A DNA stretch of 6,668 nt from Chlorobiaceae bacterium (GTDB taxonomy: Bacteria > Bacteroidota > Chlorobiia > Chlorobiales > Chlorobiaceae): positions 1-6,668 of the forward strand of contig JAAXUM010000103.1 in NCBI GenBank assembly GCA_013336025.1, written 5' to 3'. Each line of letters begins with the position of its first letter. Position 1 is the stretch's first letter. Of this stretch, positions 1 to 6,522 are shown piece after piece. The notes beneath the pieces were generated by a model that was not told the origin of the DNA, ran no database searches, and was given only the letters and a program-made list of their open reading frames with translations. Position numbers and translations under genes: made by a program.

Positions 1-1692
1 AGTCATCTATGGATTAATATTGCCATTTCTTTCACCGGCGGTCTTGCCCTGTTTCTTTTCGGAATACGGGCAATGAGCAACGGACTGAAAAAGGTTGCCG
101 GAAAAAAGATGGAATCCTTTATTGCTGCAATAGTGCATAAGCCGGTTTATGGACTGTTTGCCGGAGCTTTTGCCACCATGATTGTACAGAGCAGCAGTAC
201 GATTGTTGTCATGCTTGTCGGACTTGTGCAGTCACAGCTCATAACCTCTACCCAGGCACTTGCCCTGCTTTTTGGTGCTGAAATAGGGACGACGGCATTG
301 ACACAGTTGATTGCTTTCGGGGTTCACGAGTACGGTCCGCTGTTTTTTTCTGCCGGTTTTCTTTTGAGCACTATCGCAAAGAGAGAAGTATTTCGATACT
401 CTGGTGAAGCACTGTATGGTTTAGGTCTGCTCTTGTTCGGCCTGCATCTTATGACTGCATCAACGAAACCTTTGCTCGGCTTTCAACCATTTCTGGAGCT
501 GTTGGGTAATCTTCAGAATCCTCTTGTCAGCGTACTTGCCGCTTTGTGTTTTACTGCTCTTCTTCAAAGCAGTGGCGCGTTTATCGGAATAGTAATTACG
601 CTTGCACAGCAGGGAGTGTTGACGCTCGAAGCCGGTATACCGCTGCTGCTTGGCGCCAATATCGGAACCTGTATTACCGGATTTATTGCATCTGCCGGTC
701 TATTTCGGTCGGCAAAGCGGGTTGCCTTGGCGCAACTGCTTTTCAACGCAACAGGGGTCGTTCTCTTTTTAGCCATTATTCCTCTGTACGCTGATGTGAT
801 TCGTTTCATCTCTTTTTCCCTGCCCGATCGTTCAGCGGATATGCTTGCGCATGACGTACCTCGTCAGCTTGCCAATGCCCATACAGTCTATAATGTTTTT
901 ATGGCACTGCTTTTTCTGCCATTCCTGCCTCTTTTTTCAAAACTGCTTCTCCGCATTCTTCCCGATAATCCCGATGAAATCAGGCAGGTTCCCTCTGTCT
1001 GGTATATTCAGGAGTCGGCACTGTCAACTCCTTCAATTGCGTTAAGCTATGCAAGAGCCGAAGTTGCGCGCATGAGCAGGATACTGCAGAGAATGGTCAG
1101 CGCACTGTTACATCCGTTTATAAGCATTGAAAAGGGAACTGACACTGTTTTTCCGGAGCTTTCCGTTCTTGATGGAATCCGGATGAGGGAGGAGAAACTC
1201 GATTTTCTTGAATCGAAAGTATCAGAATATCTCATGGCCATCAGCCGTCAGGAACTCAACGAAGATGAATCACGCCAGGTTTTTGTTTTAATGAATATAG
1301 TCAAGAATCAGGAGGCGACTGGGGATGTGATCGAAAAATTAATCGGCAAACATGTTGAAATCAGCACGGGATTTGTAAAAGGGCTGTCAGAGGAAGGAAA
1401 AAAGGAGCTTGCCCTTCTGCATCAGCTCATTTGCGCTGAAAGTGAACTTCTTGCCGAGTCATTGCTTACGATGGAAATCGTAAAGGCATCAGAATCCATC
1501 CTCAATGACAATGATTTTATCCTGGAGATCAGCCGGGCTGAAACAGCACATCTGAAAAGAGTCCAGTCTGTAGCAGAATCCGGAGTGACTCATAATATTC
1601 ATATGGATCTGCTCGATGTTTTAAAACAGATACATCATTACAACAAAAGCTGTGCTCGCATTTTGGAGAATTTCTCTTGTTTGAAAGAGTGA
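1..1692 (+). CDS. Na+/phosphate cotransporter family protein with PhoU-like C-terminal domain (5' end outside window)
   Basis: Probable inner-membrane sodium/phosphate symporter of the NptA/NaPi-II type. The frame is open from base 1 and ends at TGA 1690-1692, giving 563 visible residues. The first Met at 73 is not the start, because the residues before it (GGLALFLFGIRAM) are typical family N-terminal sequence; probably only a few residues are missing. The two hallmark half-repeats are visible: QSSS at window residues 63-66 (nt 187-198) and QSS at residues 189-191 (nt 565-573). They are followed by glycine-rich GAEIGTT and GANIGT segments and several hydrophobic helices up to about residue 320. 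The remainder, about residues 340-560, is hydrophilic, charged and helical, as expected of the PhoU-like domain fused to many bacterial members. The family call is strong. Substrate and direction are inferred from the family. Nothing links it functionally to the B12 genes downstream. Confidence 0.9.
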   Translation, partial: SHLWINIAISFTGGLALFLFGIRAMSNGLKKVAGKKMESFIAAIVHKPVYGLFAGAFATMIVQSSSTIVVMLVGLVQSQLITSTQALALLFGAEIGTTALTQLIAFGVHEYGPLFFSAGFLLSTIAKREVFRYSGEALYGLGLLLFGLHLMTASTKPLLGFQPFLELLGNLQNPLVSVLAALCFTALLQSSGAFIGIVITLAQQGVLTLEAGIPLLLGANIGTCITGFIASAGLFRSAKRVALAQLLFNATGVVLFLAIIPLYADVIRFISFSLPDRSADMLAHDVPRQLANAHTVYNVFMALLFLPFLPLFSKLLLRILPDNPDEIRQVPSVWYIQESALSTPSIALSYARAEVARMSRILQRMVSALLHPFISIEKGTDTVFPELSVLDGIRMREEKLDFLESKVSEYLMAISRQELNEDESRQVFVLMNIVKNQEATGDVIEKLIGKHVEISTGFVKGLSEEGKKELALLHQLICAESELLAESLLTMEIVKASESILNDNDFILEISRAETAHLKRVQSVAESGVTHNIHMDLLDVLKQIHHYNKSCARILENFSCLKE

Positions 1693-1752
1693 GTTTTTGT
1701 GTTTTTCCGATCTTTTTGTTATCTACAGAGGCATTACTTGTTCTTTCTGTTC

Positions 1753-1969
1753 GTAGCTGGTGCCGGCTTAAAAGCCGGAGAATAGGGAAGTACGTGAAAA
1801 TCGTACACTGTACCCGCAACTGTACAACGGTAAGCTGCCGCAGTCACTCATGGCCTCATGTATGACAGCAGCAGTCGTTTCAGGTCACTGCAATGTTTTC
1901 CACCACAGGAAAACGGCGGGAAGGCCGAAACGGAAGTAAACCGTGATAGTCAGGAGACCTGCCAGTTAT
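1753..1969 (+). promoter_or_regulatory. Cobalamin (B12) riboswitch aptamer
   Basis: A cis-acting RNA that binds adenosylcobalamin or another corrinoid and normally lowers expression of the gene behind it. Conserved blocks appear in the expected order. GAATAGGGAAG lies at 1780-1790. The P4 arms are GGG 1785-1787 and CCC 1813-1815. P5 is GTACG 1790-1794 with CGTAC 1802-1806. CCCGCAACTGTA spans 1813-1824. CGGGAAGGCCG is near 1917-1926. The B12 box AGTCAGGAGACCTGCC is at 1948-1963. P1 can form from 1753-1760 with 1962-1969 (8 pairs, two of them G-U), and P2 from CCGGC 1763-1767 with GCCGG 1774-1778. A peripheral arm at 1835-1874 and a 7-bp hairpin at 1895-1914 fill the variable positions. The 60 bp between the preceding stop codon and P1 show no clear terminator or promoter. 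The target is the receptor gene at 2361 and presumably the operon behind it. Confidence 0.95.
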
Positions 1970-2201
1970 TTTTGCGTGAAAAGATCGGACTACGGGTTAT
2001 AGTCGGGGCAAAGCTGTACTTCTTTTGCATTGCTTATCGTTTGGATCTTTTTGCAGGCTGTTTTTTCGGATCGACTTGAGCCGTACGGATGCTTTTTCGC
2101 ATTTTGTACAGGATTCGTTTTTCCGGAATAGCGTTCTGTAGAAACGTATTGCAATGTTCATTTTGTTCTGCACTGCCTTTTGGTAACCCCTGTCAGTTTA
2201 T
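1970..2201 (+). other. Non-coding T-rich leader after the riboswitch; no recognised element
   Basis: This stretch lies between the aptamer and the structured block at 2202. It is T-rich, and the short open frames crossing it look like chance: no ribosome binding site and low-complexity protein. The only local structure I can point to is a 5-bp hairpin, GACTA 1988-1992 with TAGTC 2000-2004 and a 7-nt loop. It sits 19 nt after P1, where a regulatory (P13-like) hairpin could lie, but this is weak. T runs at 2061-2066 and 2093-2097 are not preceded by a stem strong enough to call a terminator. Confidence 0.5.
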
Positions 2202-2326
2202 GGTCACCTCTATTTGTTGTCGTGAGAAGCCCGAGTGTAAGGCGGCTGGATCGCAGAAGCCCAAAGTCCCGACTTGTCGGGACAACGCAGCATTCTGGTT
2301 TTCGGAATAAATAAACAGAGATGACC
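2202..2326 (+). other. Candidate structured leader RNA or small inverted-repeat element
   Basis: A nested set of pairings fills this 125-nt block. The outer stem pairs 2202-2218 with 2310-2326: 17 positions, two mismatches, one G-U. A middle stem pairs CAGAAGC 2254-2260 with GCATTCTG 2290-2297, with one bulged A. An inner hairpin pairs 2266-2273 with 2276-2283 perfectly. A small 4-bp stem (AGCC 2228-2231 with GGCT 2244-2247) fits the 5' side. AGAAGCCC occurs twice (2225-2232 and 2255-2262). The block ends 34 nt before the receptor start codon. It could be part of the riboswitch expression platform, a separate cis-acting RNA, or a short mobile element with terminal inverted repeats; I see no clear target-site duplication. 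The pairings are visible in the sequence, but the function is unknown. Confidence 0.45.
2266..2283. repeat. Perfect 8-bp inverted repeat (GTCCCGAC / GTCGGGAC)
   Basis: GTCCCGAC at 2266-2273 and GTCGGGAC at 2276-2283 are exact reverse complements separated by TT. As RNA the two innermost pairs would open to give a workable loop. There is no T run afterwards, so it is not an intrinsic terminator. It could be the apical hairpin of the surrounding structured block, a protein-binding palindrome, or a dispersed REP-like repeat. One window cannot tell these apart. Confidence 0.7.
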
Positions 2327-2331
2327 TGATG

Positions 2332-2356
2332 TGTTTTTCAAACTGAAAACAGGTGA
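2332..2356 (+). promoter_or_regulatory. Ribosome binding site of the receptor gene, next to a small hairpin
   Basis: AGGTGA at 2351-2356 lies 4 nt before ATG 2361 and decides that start. An in-frame GTG at 2331 would add ten residues ahead of an already complete signal peptide and has no comparable site. TG 2332-2333 and TTTTC 2335-2339 can pair with GAAAACA 2345-2351, leaving one bulged T and a 5-nt loop. This hairpin takes in the first A of the ribosome binding site, so it could take part in riboswitch control of translation. The hairpin is weak and its role is inferred. Confidence 0.5.
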
Positions 2357-2360
2357 ATCA

Positions 2361-4361
2361 ATGAACAAAAAAATTTTTCTTATCGTGATGGCCGGGCTGC
2401 TTTGCAGCAAAGGGCTTCTTGCCGAAGAGATGAAAAAAAACTATACCGGGGATGAGGTTGTTGTGACTTCAAGCCGTGTAGAGGAGGCCAAAAAAGATGT
2501 GACCTCGAGCGTTACCGTTATTGGTAAGGAGGAGATCAGGCAATCTTCGGCAAAAGATTTGGGAGACTTGCTTGCCGAAAAAAATATCGGTGCTATCCAT
2601 AAATATCCGGGTACCTTGACCAGCGTGGGAATCAGGGGTTTCAGGACGGAATCGCACGGTAACGACCTCATGGGTAAAGTACTTGTTCTTCTTAACGGTC
2701 GGAGAGCAGGCACCGGCAACCTTGCCAAAATTGCTGTCGGCGAGATCGATCGTATCGAGATTATCCGGGGACCGGCAGCTGTTCAATACGGATCGGCCGC
2801 TATTGGCGGCGTTATAAACGTGATTACGGCGAAAGGGTCGGGTGTTCCGACATTGTCTTTCGCTCAGGAGCTGGGGAGCAGCAATTATACCCGAACAACG
2901 CTTGGAACCGCAGGGAAAGTCGGGAATCTGGATTTTTCGGGAAGTATTTCTCTGGCTGAAGCAGGTGATTATAAGACCGGGTCAGGAAAAACGTACGACA
3001 ATACAGCTTATGATGATCAGACGTCCGGCAGTCTGAACATAGGTTACGAGTTCATGCCCGGCCATAGAATCGGAGTCAACTTTACAAGTTTCAAGGTGGA
3101 GGACGGTGGTTTTCCAGGTTATCTGAGTCAGAATGATCTGGATGATTACTTTGTGAAGGAAAATTATTCGACGGATTTTATTTACGAGGGGCGGACTGCC
3201 GATCGGAGATTTTCATGGATGGCCCGCTATTTTACCGGTCGGGATAAAGATACGTTTTTCGATCCGCTCGGAAGCAATCCGGATTTTTACGATGATGGTA
3301 TACCCTATGATTCAACGGTTGATCACAAAGGATCGCAGGCTCAGGTTACCTACAATCATGAACTTTTCCGGGTAACTGCCGGTATTGACTGGGTCAACTA
3401 TGAAGAAACCCAGACACCGTATGACCCATATCTGTCGGAATATGACGATCTCGCGCAATTTATGCTTCTCAATGGCTTCCTGTTTGACCGCCGTCTCGTG
3501 CTCTCTGCTGGAATCCGTTATGATTCATTTGATCTAACCTCTCAGGGGTACGCTGATCTGGCGAAGGTGAAAAAGACGGCAGATAATTTTTCGATGAATT
3601 ACGGAGTCGCCTGGCATCTCAATGATGGGATCAAACTTCGTGCAGCCTATGCCGAAGGGTTCAAAATGCCCTCGTCGAAAGAGTTTGCTGCCGATTATGT
3701 CTCTTCATGGGGAACGCATTATGTAGGCAATCAGGATCTCAAGCCGGAAGAGAGCTCGACGTATGAGATAGGTTTTGATCTTGATTATAACAGATTCAGT
3801 TCCTCGTTGACCTGGTTTACAACAGATTTCAAGAACAAGATCGAGCAGAGAAGTGTCGGGACTTATCCGAATGGATATTCAACCTGGGTTAATCTTGGCG
3901 GAGCTACTCTGTCGGGTATTGAAGGCGAGCTGTCATACTCATTTCAGCCTTTTAATGGCAACTGGAAGATCAGTCCCTATGCCGGTTTTGTTTATCTGAC
4001 AAAATTCGAGGATGACTCGACAGGGGAGCGTCTTCTCTATACACCGGAATGGAATGCGACGGCAGGAGTCCGTATTGAGGATCAGCGTGGTTTTTATGGT
4101 GTGTTCAATCTTGCCTATACCGGCGAAACAGACATTCAGGACTGGGAATCTTCCTATGCCGGGACGGTTATCACAAAGGGCGGGTTTGCCGTTGCGAACC
4201 TTTCCGTGGCAAAGAAGTTCATGATTGACGAAGAGAAAAATAAGAGGGCGATAACGATCAAGGGAGAGGTCAACAATCTTTTCGATCGAGATTATCAGTT
4301 CGTTAAGGGTTATCCGATGCCGGGCCGTTCGTTTACGGTTGGTTTGAGGGTAGATATTTAG
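2361..4361 (+). CDS. TonB-dependent outer-membrane receptor, probable cobalamin/corrinoid transporter (BtuB-like)
   Basis: Outer-membrane gated beta-barrel driven by TonB-ExbBD; 666 residues. Residues 1-21 form a signal peptide (KK, hydrophobic core, cleavage near LLA|EE). A TonB box, DEVVVTSSR at 31-39, closely resembles the BtuB type (DTLVVTANR from memory). The plug domain spans about 45-155, with RIEIIRGPAA at 131-140 and the family motif GGVINVIT at 149-156. The rest consists of alternating strands rich in aromatic residues and turns, typical of a 22-strand barrel. It ends with NNLFDRDYQ at 638-646 and a final strand closing in Ile rather than the usual aromatic residue. It is somewhat longer than E. 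coli BtuB (614 residues). The substrate is inferred from the riboswitch upstream and the B12 genes 20 nt downstream; the barrel alone could belong to a siderophore receptor. The family is certain and the ligand probable. Confidence 0.9.
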   Translation: MNKKIFLIVMAGLLCSKGLLAEEMKKNYTGDEVVVTSSRVEEAKKDVTSSVTVIGKEEIRQSSAKDLGDLLAEKNIGAIHKYPGTLTSVGIRGFRTESHGNDLMGKVLVLLNGRRAGTGNLAKIAVGEIDRIEIIRGPAAVQYGSAAIGGVINVITAKGSGVPTLSFAQELGSSNYTRTTLGTAGKVGNLDFSGSISLAEAGDYKTGSGKTYDNTAYDDQTSGSLNIGYEFMPGHRIGVNFTSFKVEDGGFPGYLSQNDLDDYFVKENYSTDFIYEGRTADRRFSWMARYFTGRDKDTFFDPLGSNPDFYDDGIPYDSTVDHKGSQAQVTYNHELFRVTAGIDWVNYEETQTPYDPYLSEYDDLAQFMLLNGFLFDRRLVLSAGIRYDSFDLTSQGYADLAKVKKTADNFSMNYGVAWHLNDGIKLRAAYAEGFKMPSSKEFAADYVSSWGTHYVGNQDLKPEESSTYEIGFDLDYNRFSSSLTWFTTDFKNKIEQRSVGTYPNGYSTWVNLGGATLSGIEGELSYSFQPFNGNWKISPYAGFVYLTKFEDDSTGERLLYTPEWNATAGVRIEDQRGFYGVFNLAYTGETDIQDWESSYAGTVITKGGFAVANLSVAKKFMIDEEKNKRAITIKGEVNNLFDRDYQFVKGYPMPGRSFTVGLRVDI

Positions 4362-4363
4362 TC

Positions 4364-4385
4364 AGGTAACTTCATGGTATTATGA
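4364..4385 (+). promoter_or_regulatory. bluB translation start region with a three-codon mini-ORF
   Basis: AGGT at 4364-4367 is the only Shine-Dalgarno-like site between the receptor stop codon and bluB. It lies 6 nt from ATG 4374, which opens ATG GTA TTA TGA (4374-4385), but 14 nt from the bluB ATG at 4382. The mini-ORF stop codon overlaps the bluB start (ATGA). Ribosomes ending there, or those ending the receptor gene, could restart on bluB. The arrangement is visible in the sequence; whether the mini-ORF is translated is not known. Confidence 0.3.
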
Positions 4386-5017
4386 TTACAGAAGCAGAAA
4401 GGGATGCACTTTACAAGGTGATGTACAGTCGAAGGGATGTCAGGGGGCAGTTCCTGCCGGATCCGGTGCCTGATGATGTGCTCGGGAGATTGCTCGATGC
4501 CGCGCATCACGCTCCGAGCGTAGGGTTTATGCAACCGTGGGATTTTATTGTGGTCAAGGAACCGGAGGTGCGCCAGAGAGTGAAAGATGGTTTTGAATTA
4601 GCTCATGCCGAGGCTGCGGCGATGTTCCCGGAAGAGAAGCGCGAAACCTACTCGGCCTTCAAGCTTGAGGGCATCATGGAGTCGCCGCTCGGTATCTGCG
4701 TCACCTGCGACCGCTCGCGAAGCGGCGATGTGGTGATCGGTCGGACAGCCAATCCCGAGATGGACCTTTACAGCTCGGTTTGTGCGGTGCAGAATCTCTG
4801 GCTTGCGGCAAGGGCTGAAAACCTTGGCGTAGGGTGGGTCAGCATTATCCATCACGATCATATCCGTGAGGTGCTTGGAATTCCCGGGCATATCGTACCT
4901 GTAGCCTGGCTCTGCGTGGGCTATGTGAGTTTTTTTCATAAAACGCCCGAGCTTCAGCAGGCCGGATGGCTGCCGCGAATGGAGCTTGATGCACTGGTGC
5001 ACTACGAAACATGGTAA
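4382..5017 (+). CDS. bluB: 5,6-dimethylbenzimidazole synthase BluB
   Basis: Nitroreductase-fold flavoenzyme that breaks down reduced FMN with O2 to 5,6-dimethylbenzimidazole, the lower ligand of cobalamin; cytoplasmic; 211 residues, about the usual length. Family blocks are clear: [11 protein letters not shown] at 16-26, [12 protein letters not shown] at 44-55, KLEGI at 94-98, ICVTCDRSR at 105-113, [12 protein letters not shown] at 120-131, [13 protein letters not shown] at 134-146 and GVGWVS at 149-154. Against Sinorhizobium BluB as I remember it, Asp19 matches the essential Asp32 and Ser154 the essential Ser167, with a constant offset of 13, so the enzyme looks functional. The start at 4382 keeps the N-terminal helix; a later Met (residue 14) would cut into it. 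The gene follows the receptor by 20 nt and overlaps cobQ by one base. Its base composition looks more GC-rich than that of the phosphate transporter gene. Confidence 0.95.
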   Translation: MITEAERDALYKVMYSRRDVRGQFLPDPVPDDVLGRLLDAAHHAPSVGFMQPWDFIVVKEPEVRQRVKDGFELAHAEAAAMFPEEKRETYSAFKLEGIMESPLGICVTCDRSRSGDVVIGRTANPEMDLYSSVCAVQNLWLAARAENLGVGWVSIIHHDHIREVLGIPGHIVPVAWLCVGYVSFFHKTPELQQAGWLPRMELDALVHYETW

Positions 5018-6522
5018 TGGCACAAAAAGAATCACATGCTCTTGCCGTGTTCGGCACTGCCTCCGATGTAGGCAAGAGCATTGTCGCAACGGCACTCTGC
5101 CGGATTTTCAGCAATGCCGGCATCGATGTTGCCCCCTACAAGGCACAGAACATGTCGAACAACTCCGGTGTGACTCCTGATGGTTGTGAAATCGGCCGGG
5201 CGCAGATTGCCCAGGCTGAGGCTGCACGGGTAGTGCCAACGGCTGATATGAATCCTGTGCTCCTGAAACCGAATTCCGATACCGGAGCGCAGGTGGTGCT
5301 GCAGGGAAAGGTCTGCACGACAGAGACCGCAAAGGGCTATTTTCTCGATACCACCCTCTGGGCTGAGGCCGCCCGCAAAAGCCTTGACCAGCTCATGCAA
5401 CGCCACGAGCTGGTGGTTATCGAAGGGGCCGGTTCATGTGCGGAGATGAACCTTTACGATCGCGATTTCGTCAATTTCCGAACTGCCAGAATTTCTGGTG
5501 CTTCGGTTATTCTTGTTGCCGACATTGATCGTGGAGGTGTTTTTGGCCAGGTGGTCGGAACCCTTGCGGTTCTTCCTCCCGAAGATAGAGCACTGGTTAA
5601 AGGGGTTATTATCAACCGTTTTCGCGGGGATATCGATCTGTTCCGTGATGGCGTGGAGATGCTCGAATCAATGGCCGGAATCCCCGTGCTTGGGGTTATT
5701 CCCTGGTTCAGGGGTTTCACTATTGACGCAGAAGATGCCGTGCCGCTCTCAGCCAAAGTGGACCCGGCCGGCGGTCCTGAAGATGGTAAAATCGGGGTTG
5801 CAGCTGTTTATTTTCCTCATATCTCCAATTTTACCGATCTCTCCCCGCTTGAGCATGATCCGGCAGTATCGCTGCACTATCTCCATTATCCGAGATCTCT
5901 CAAAGGGTACAAAGCGCTCATCCTTCCAGGATCGAAAAATGTGCGTGGCGATCTCGACTGGCTTTACTCGCTTGGCTGGGAGGCGGAAATCCGTCTTTTC
6001 AGGGCAGCAGGCGGGATTATCATGGGTATTTGCGGCGGGTACCAGATGCTGGGGAAATCCATTGCCGACCCTCACGGTGTTGAGGGCTCTGCCGGTACAA
6101 CCGGAGGTCTCTCTCTGCTTGATGTTCAAACGGTGCTTGAAAAGGATAAATGCCTCTCAAATGCACGGGGCACCATAGCCGGAACAACCGTTGAGCCTTC
6201 AGGGTATGAGATTCATATGGGTCGGACTCTTGTTTCCGATACCTGCACTCCCTTCATCAAGGTGACGGCCCGGAACAACAAGCCGGAGAATGACCTTGAC
6301 GGAGCGGTGAGCGGTGACGGCAGAGTTATGGGCAGCTACTTTCATGGCTTTTTCGATGAACCAGCGGCAAGGCAGTGGTTTCTCTCTCTTGCGGAACCCT
6401 CATACAGGTCGCAACAGCATGAAAAAGGCCGTCAGGAGAGCTATGATCTCCTTGCGGCCCACTTTTCCAGTCATCTTGACCTGAAGAAAATTTTTACCAT
6501 TATTGACAAGGCGCATCCATGA
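5017..6522 (+). CDS. cobQ: Cobyric acid synthase (glutamine-hydrolysing) CobQ
   Basis: Uses ATP and glutamine to amidate carboxylates b, d, e and g of adenosylcobyrinic acid a,c-diamide, giving adenosylcobyric acid; cytoplasmic; 501 residues, normal for the family. The N-terminal dethiobiotin-synthetase-like ATPase domain shows the P-loop variant GTASDVGKS at 13-21, [10 protein letters not shown] at 42-51, NPVLLKP at 79-85, EGAGS at 136-140 and GGVFGQ at 173-178. The C-terminal class I glutamine amidotransferase-like domain has ILPGSKN at 302-308, the nucleophile Cys339 in [10 protein letters not shown], and the catalytic His443 in SYFHGFF. ATG 5017 is preferred because it overlaps the bluB stop codon (TAATG), the usual coupling signal. 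ATG 5011, two codons earlier, is in frame and possible. No strong Shine-Dalgarno precedes either, which fits coupled translation. Confidence 0.96.
   Translation: MAQKESHALAVFGTASDVGKSIVATALCRIFSNAGIDVAPYKAQNMSNNSGVTPDGCEIGRAQIAQAEAARVVPTADMNPVLLKPNSDTGAQVVLQGKVCTTETAKGYFLDTTLWAEAARKSLDQLMQRHELVVIEGAGSCAEMNLYDRDFVNFRTARISGASVILVADIDRGGVFGQVVGTLAVLPPEDRALVKGVIINRFRGDIDLFRDGVEMLESMAGIPVLGVIPWFRGFTIDAEDAVPLSAKVDPAGGPEDGKIGVAAVYFPHISNFTDLSPLEHDPAVSLHYLHYPRSLKGYKALILPGSKNVRGDLDWLYSLGWEAEIRLFRAAGGIIMGICGGYQMLGKSIADPHGVEGSAGTTGGLSLLDVQTVLEKDKCLSNARGTIAGTTVEPSGYEIHMGRTLVSDTCTPFIKVTARNNKPENDLDGAVSGDGRVMGSYFHGFFDEPAARQWFLSLAEPSYRSQQHEKGRQESYDLLAAHFSSHLDLKKIFTIIDKAHP

Noticed and set aside
1697..1725. 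TTGTGT (1697) and TATCTA (1720) with 17-nt spacing as a promoter for the riboswitch transcript.
   Set aside because: Position and spacing fit, but both boxes match the sigma-70 consensus poorly in a T-rich stretch, so this is close to chance.
1529..1819. 96-codon open frame on the - strand across the phosphate transporter end and the riboswitch.
   Set aside because: It covers conserved riboswitch RNA and transporter codons, with no sign of its own start signals.
2051..2100. T runs at 2061-2066 and 2093-2097 as intrinsic terminators of the riboswitch.
   Set aside because: No GC-rich stem of useful length lies directly before either run; CCGTACGG at 2081-2088 leaves no loop.
1858..2310. Two 73-codon open frames on the + strand (1858-2079 and 2089-2310) in the leader.
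   Set aside because: The first begins inside the aptamer and the second runs through the palindrome block; neither has a ribosome binding site or protein-like composition.
2317..2333. GATGACCTGATGTG resembles the ACCTGAT block of TPP riboswitches.
   Set aside because: The matching CTGAGA block and the rest of the TPP core are absent, and the gene behind it is a B12-type receptor.
2361..2405. Cys15 of the receptor signal peptide as a lipoprotein cleavage site.
   Set aside because: The residues before it are GLL, and Leu at -1 does not fit a lipobox; a normal cleavage site (LLA|EE) follows.
4598..5095. 165-codon open frame on the - strand across bluB and the start of cobQ.
   Set aside because: It is antisense to conserved coding sequence, rich in His, Arg and Cys as chance frames often are, and resembles no known family.
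5498..6178. 226-codon open frame on the + strand inside cobQ.
   Set aside because: It lies in another frame of a clearly conserved enzyme gene, has no ribosome binding site and no recognisable domain.
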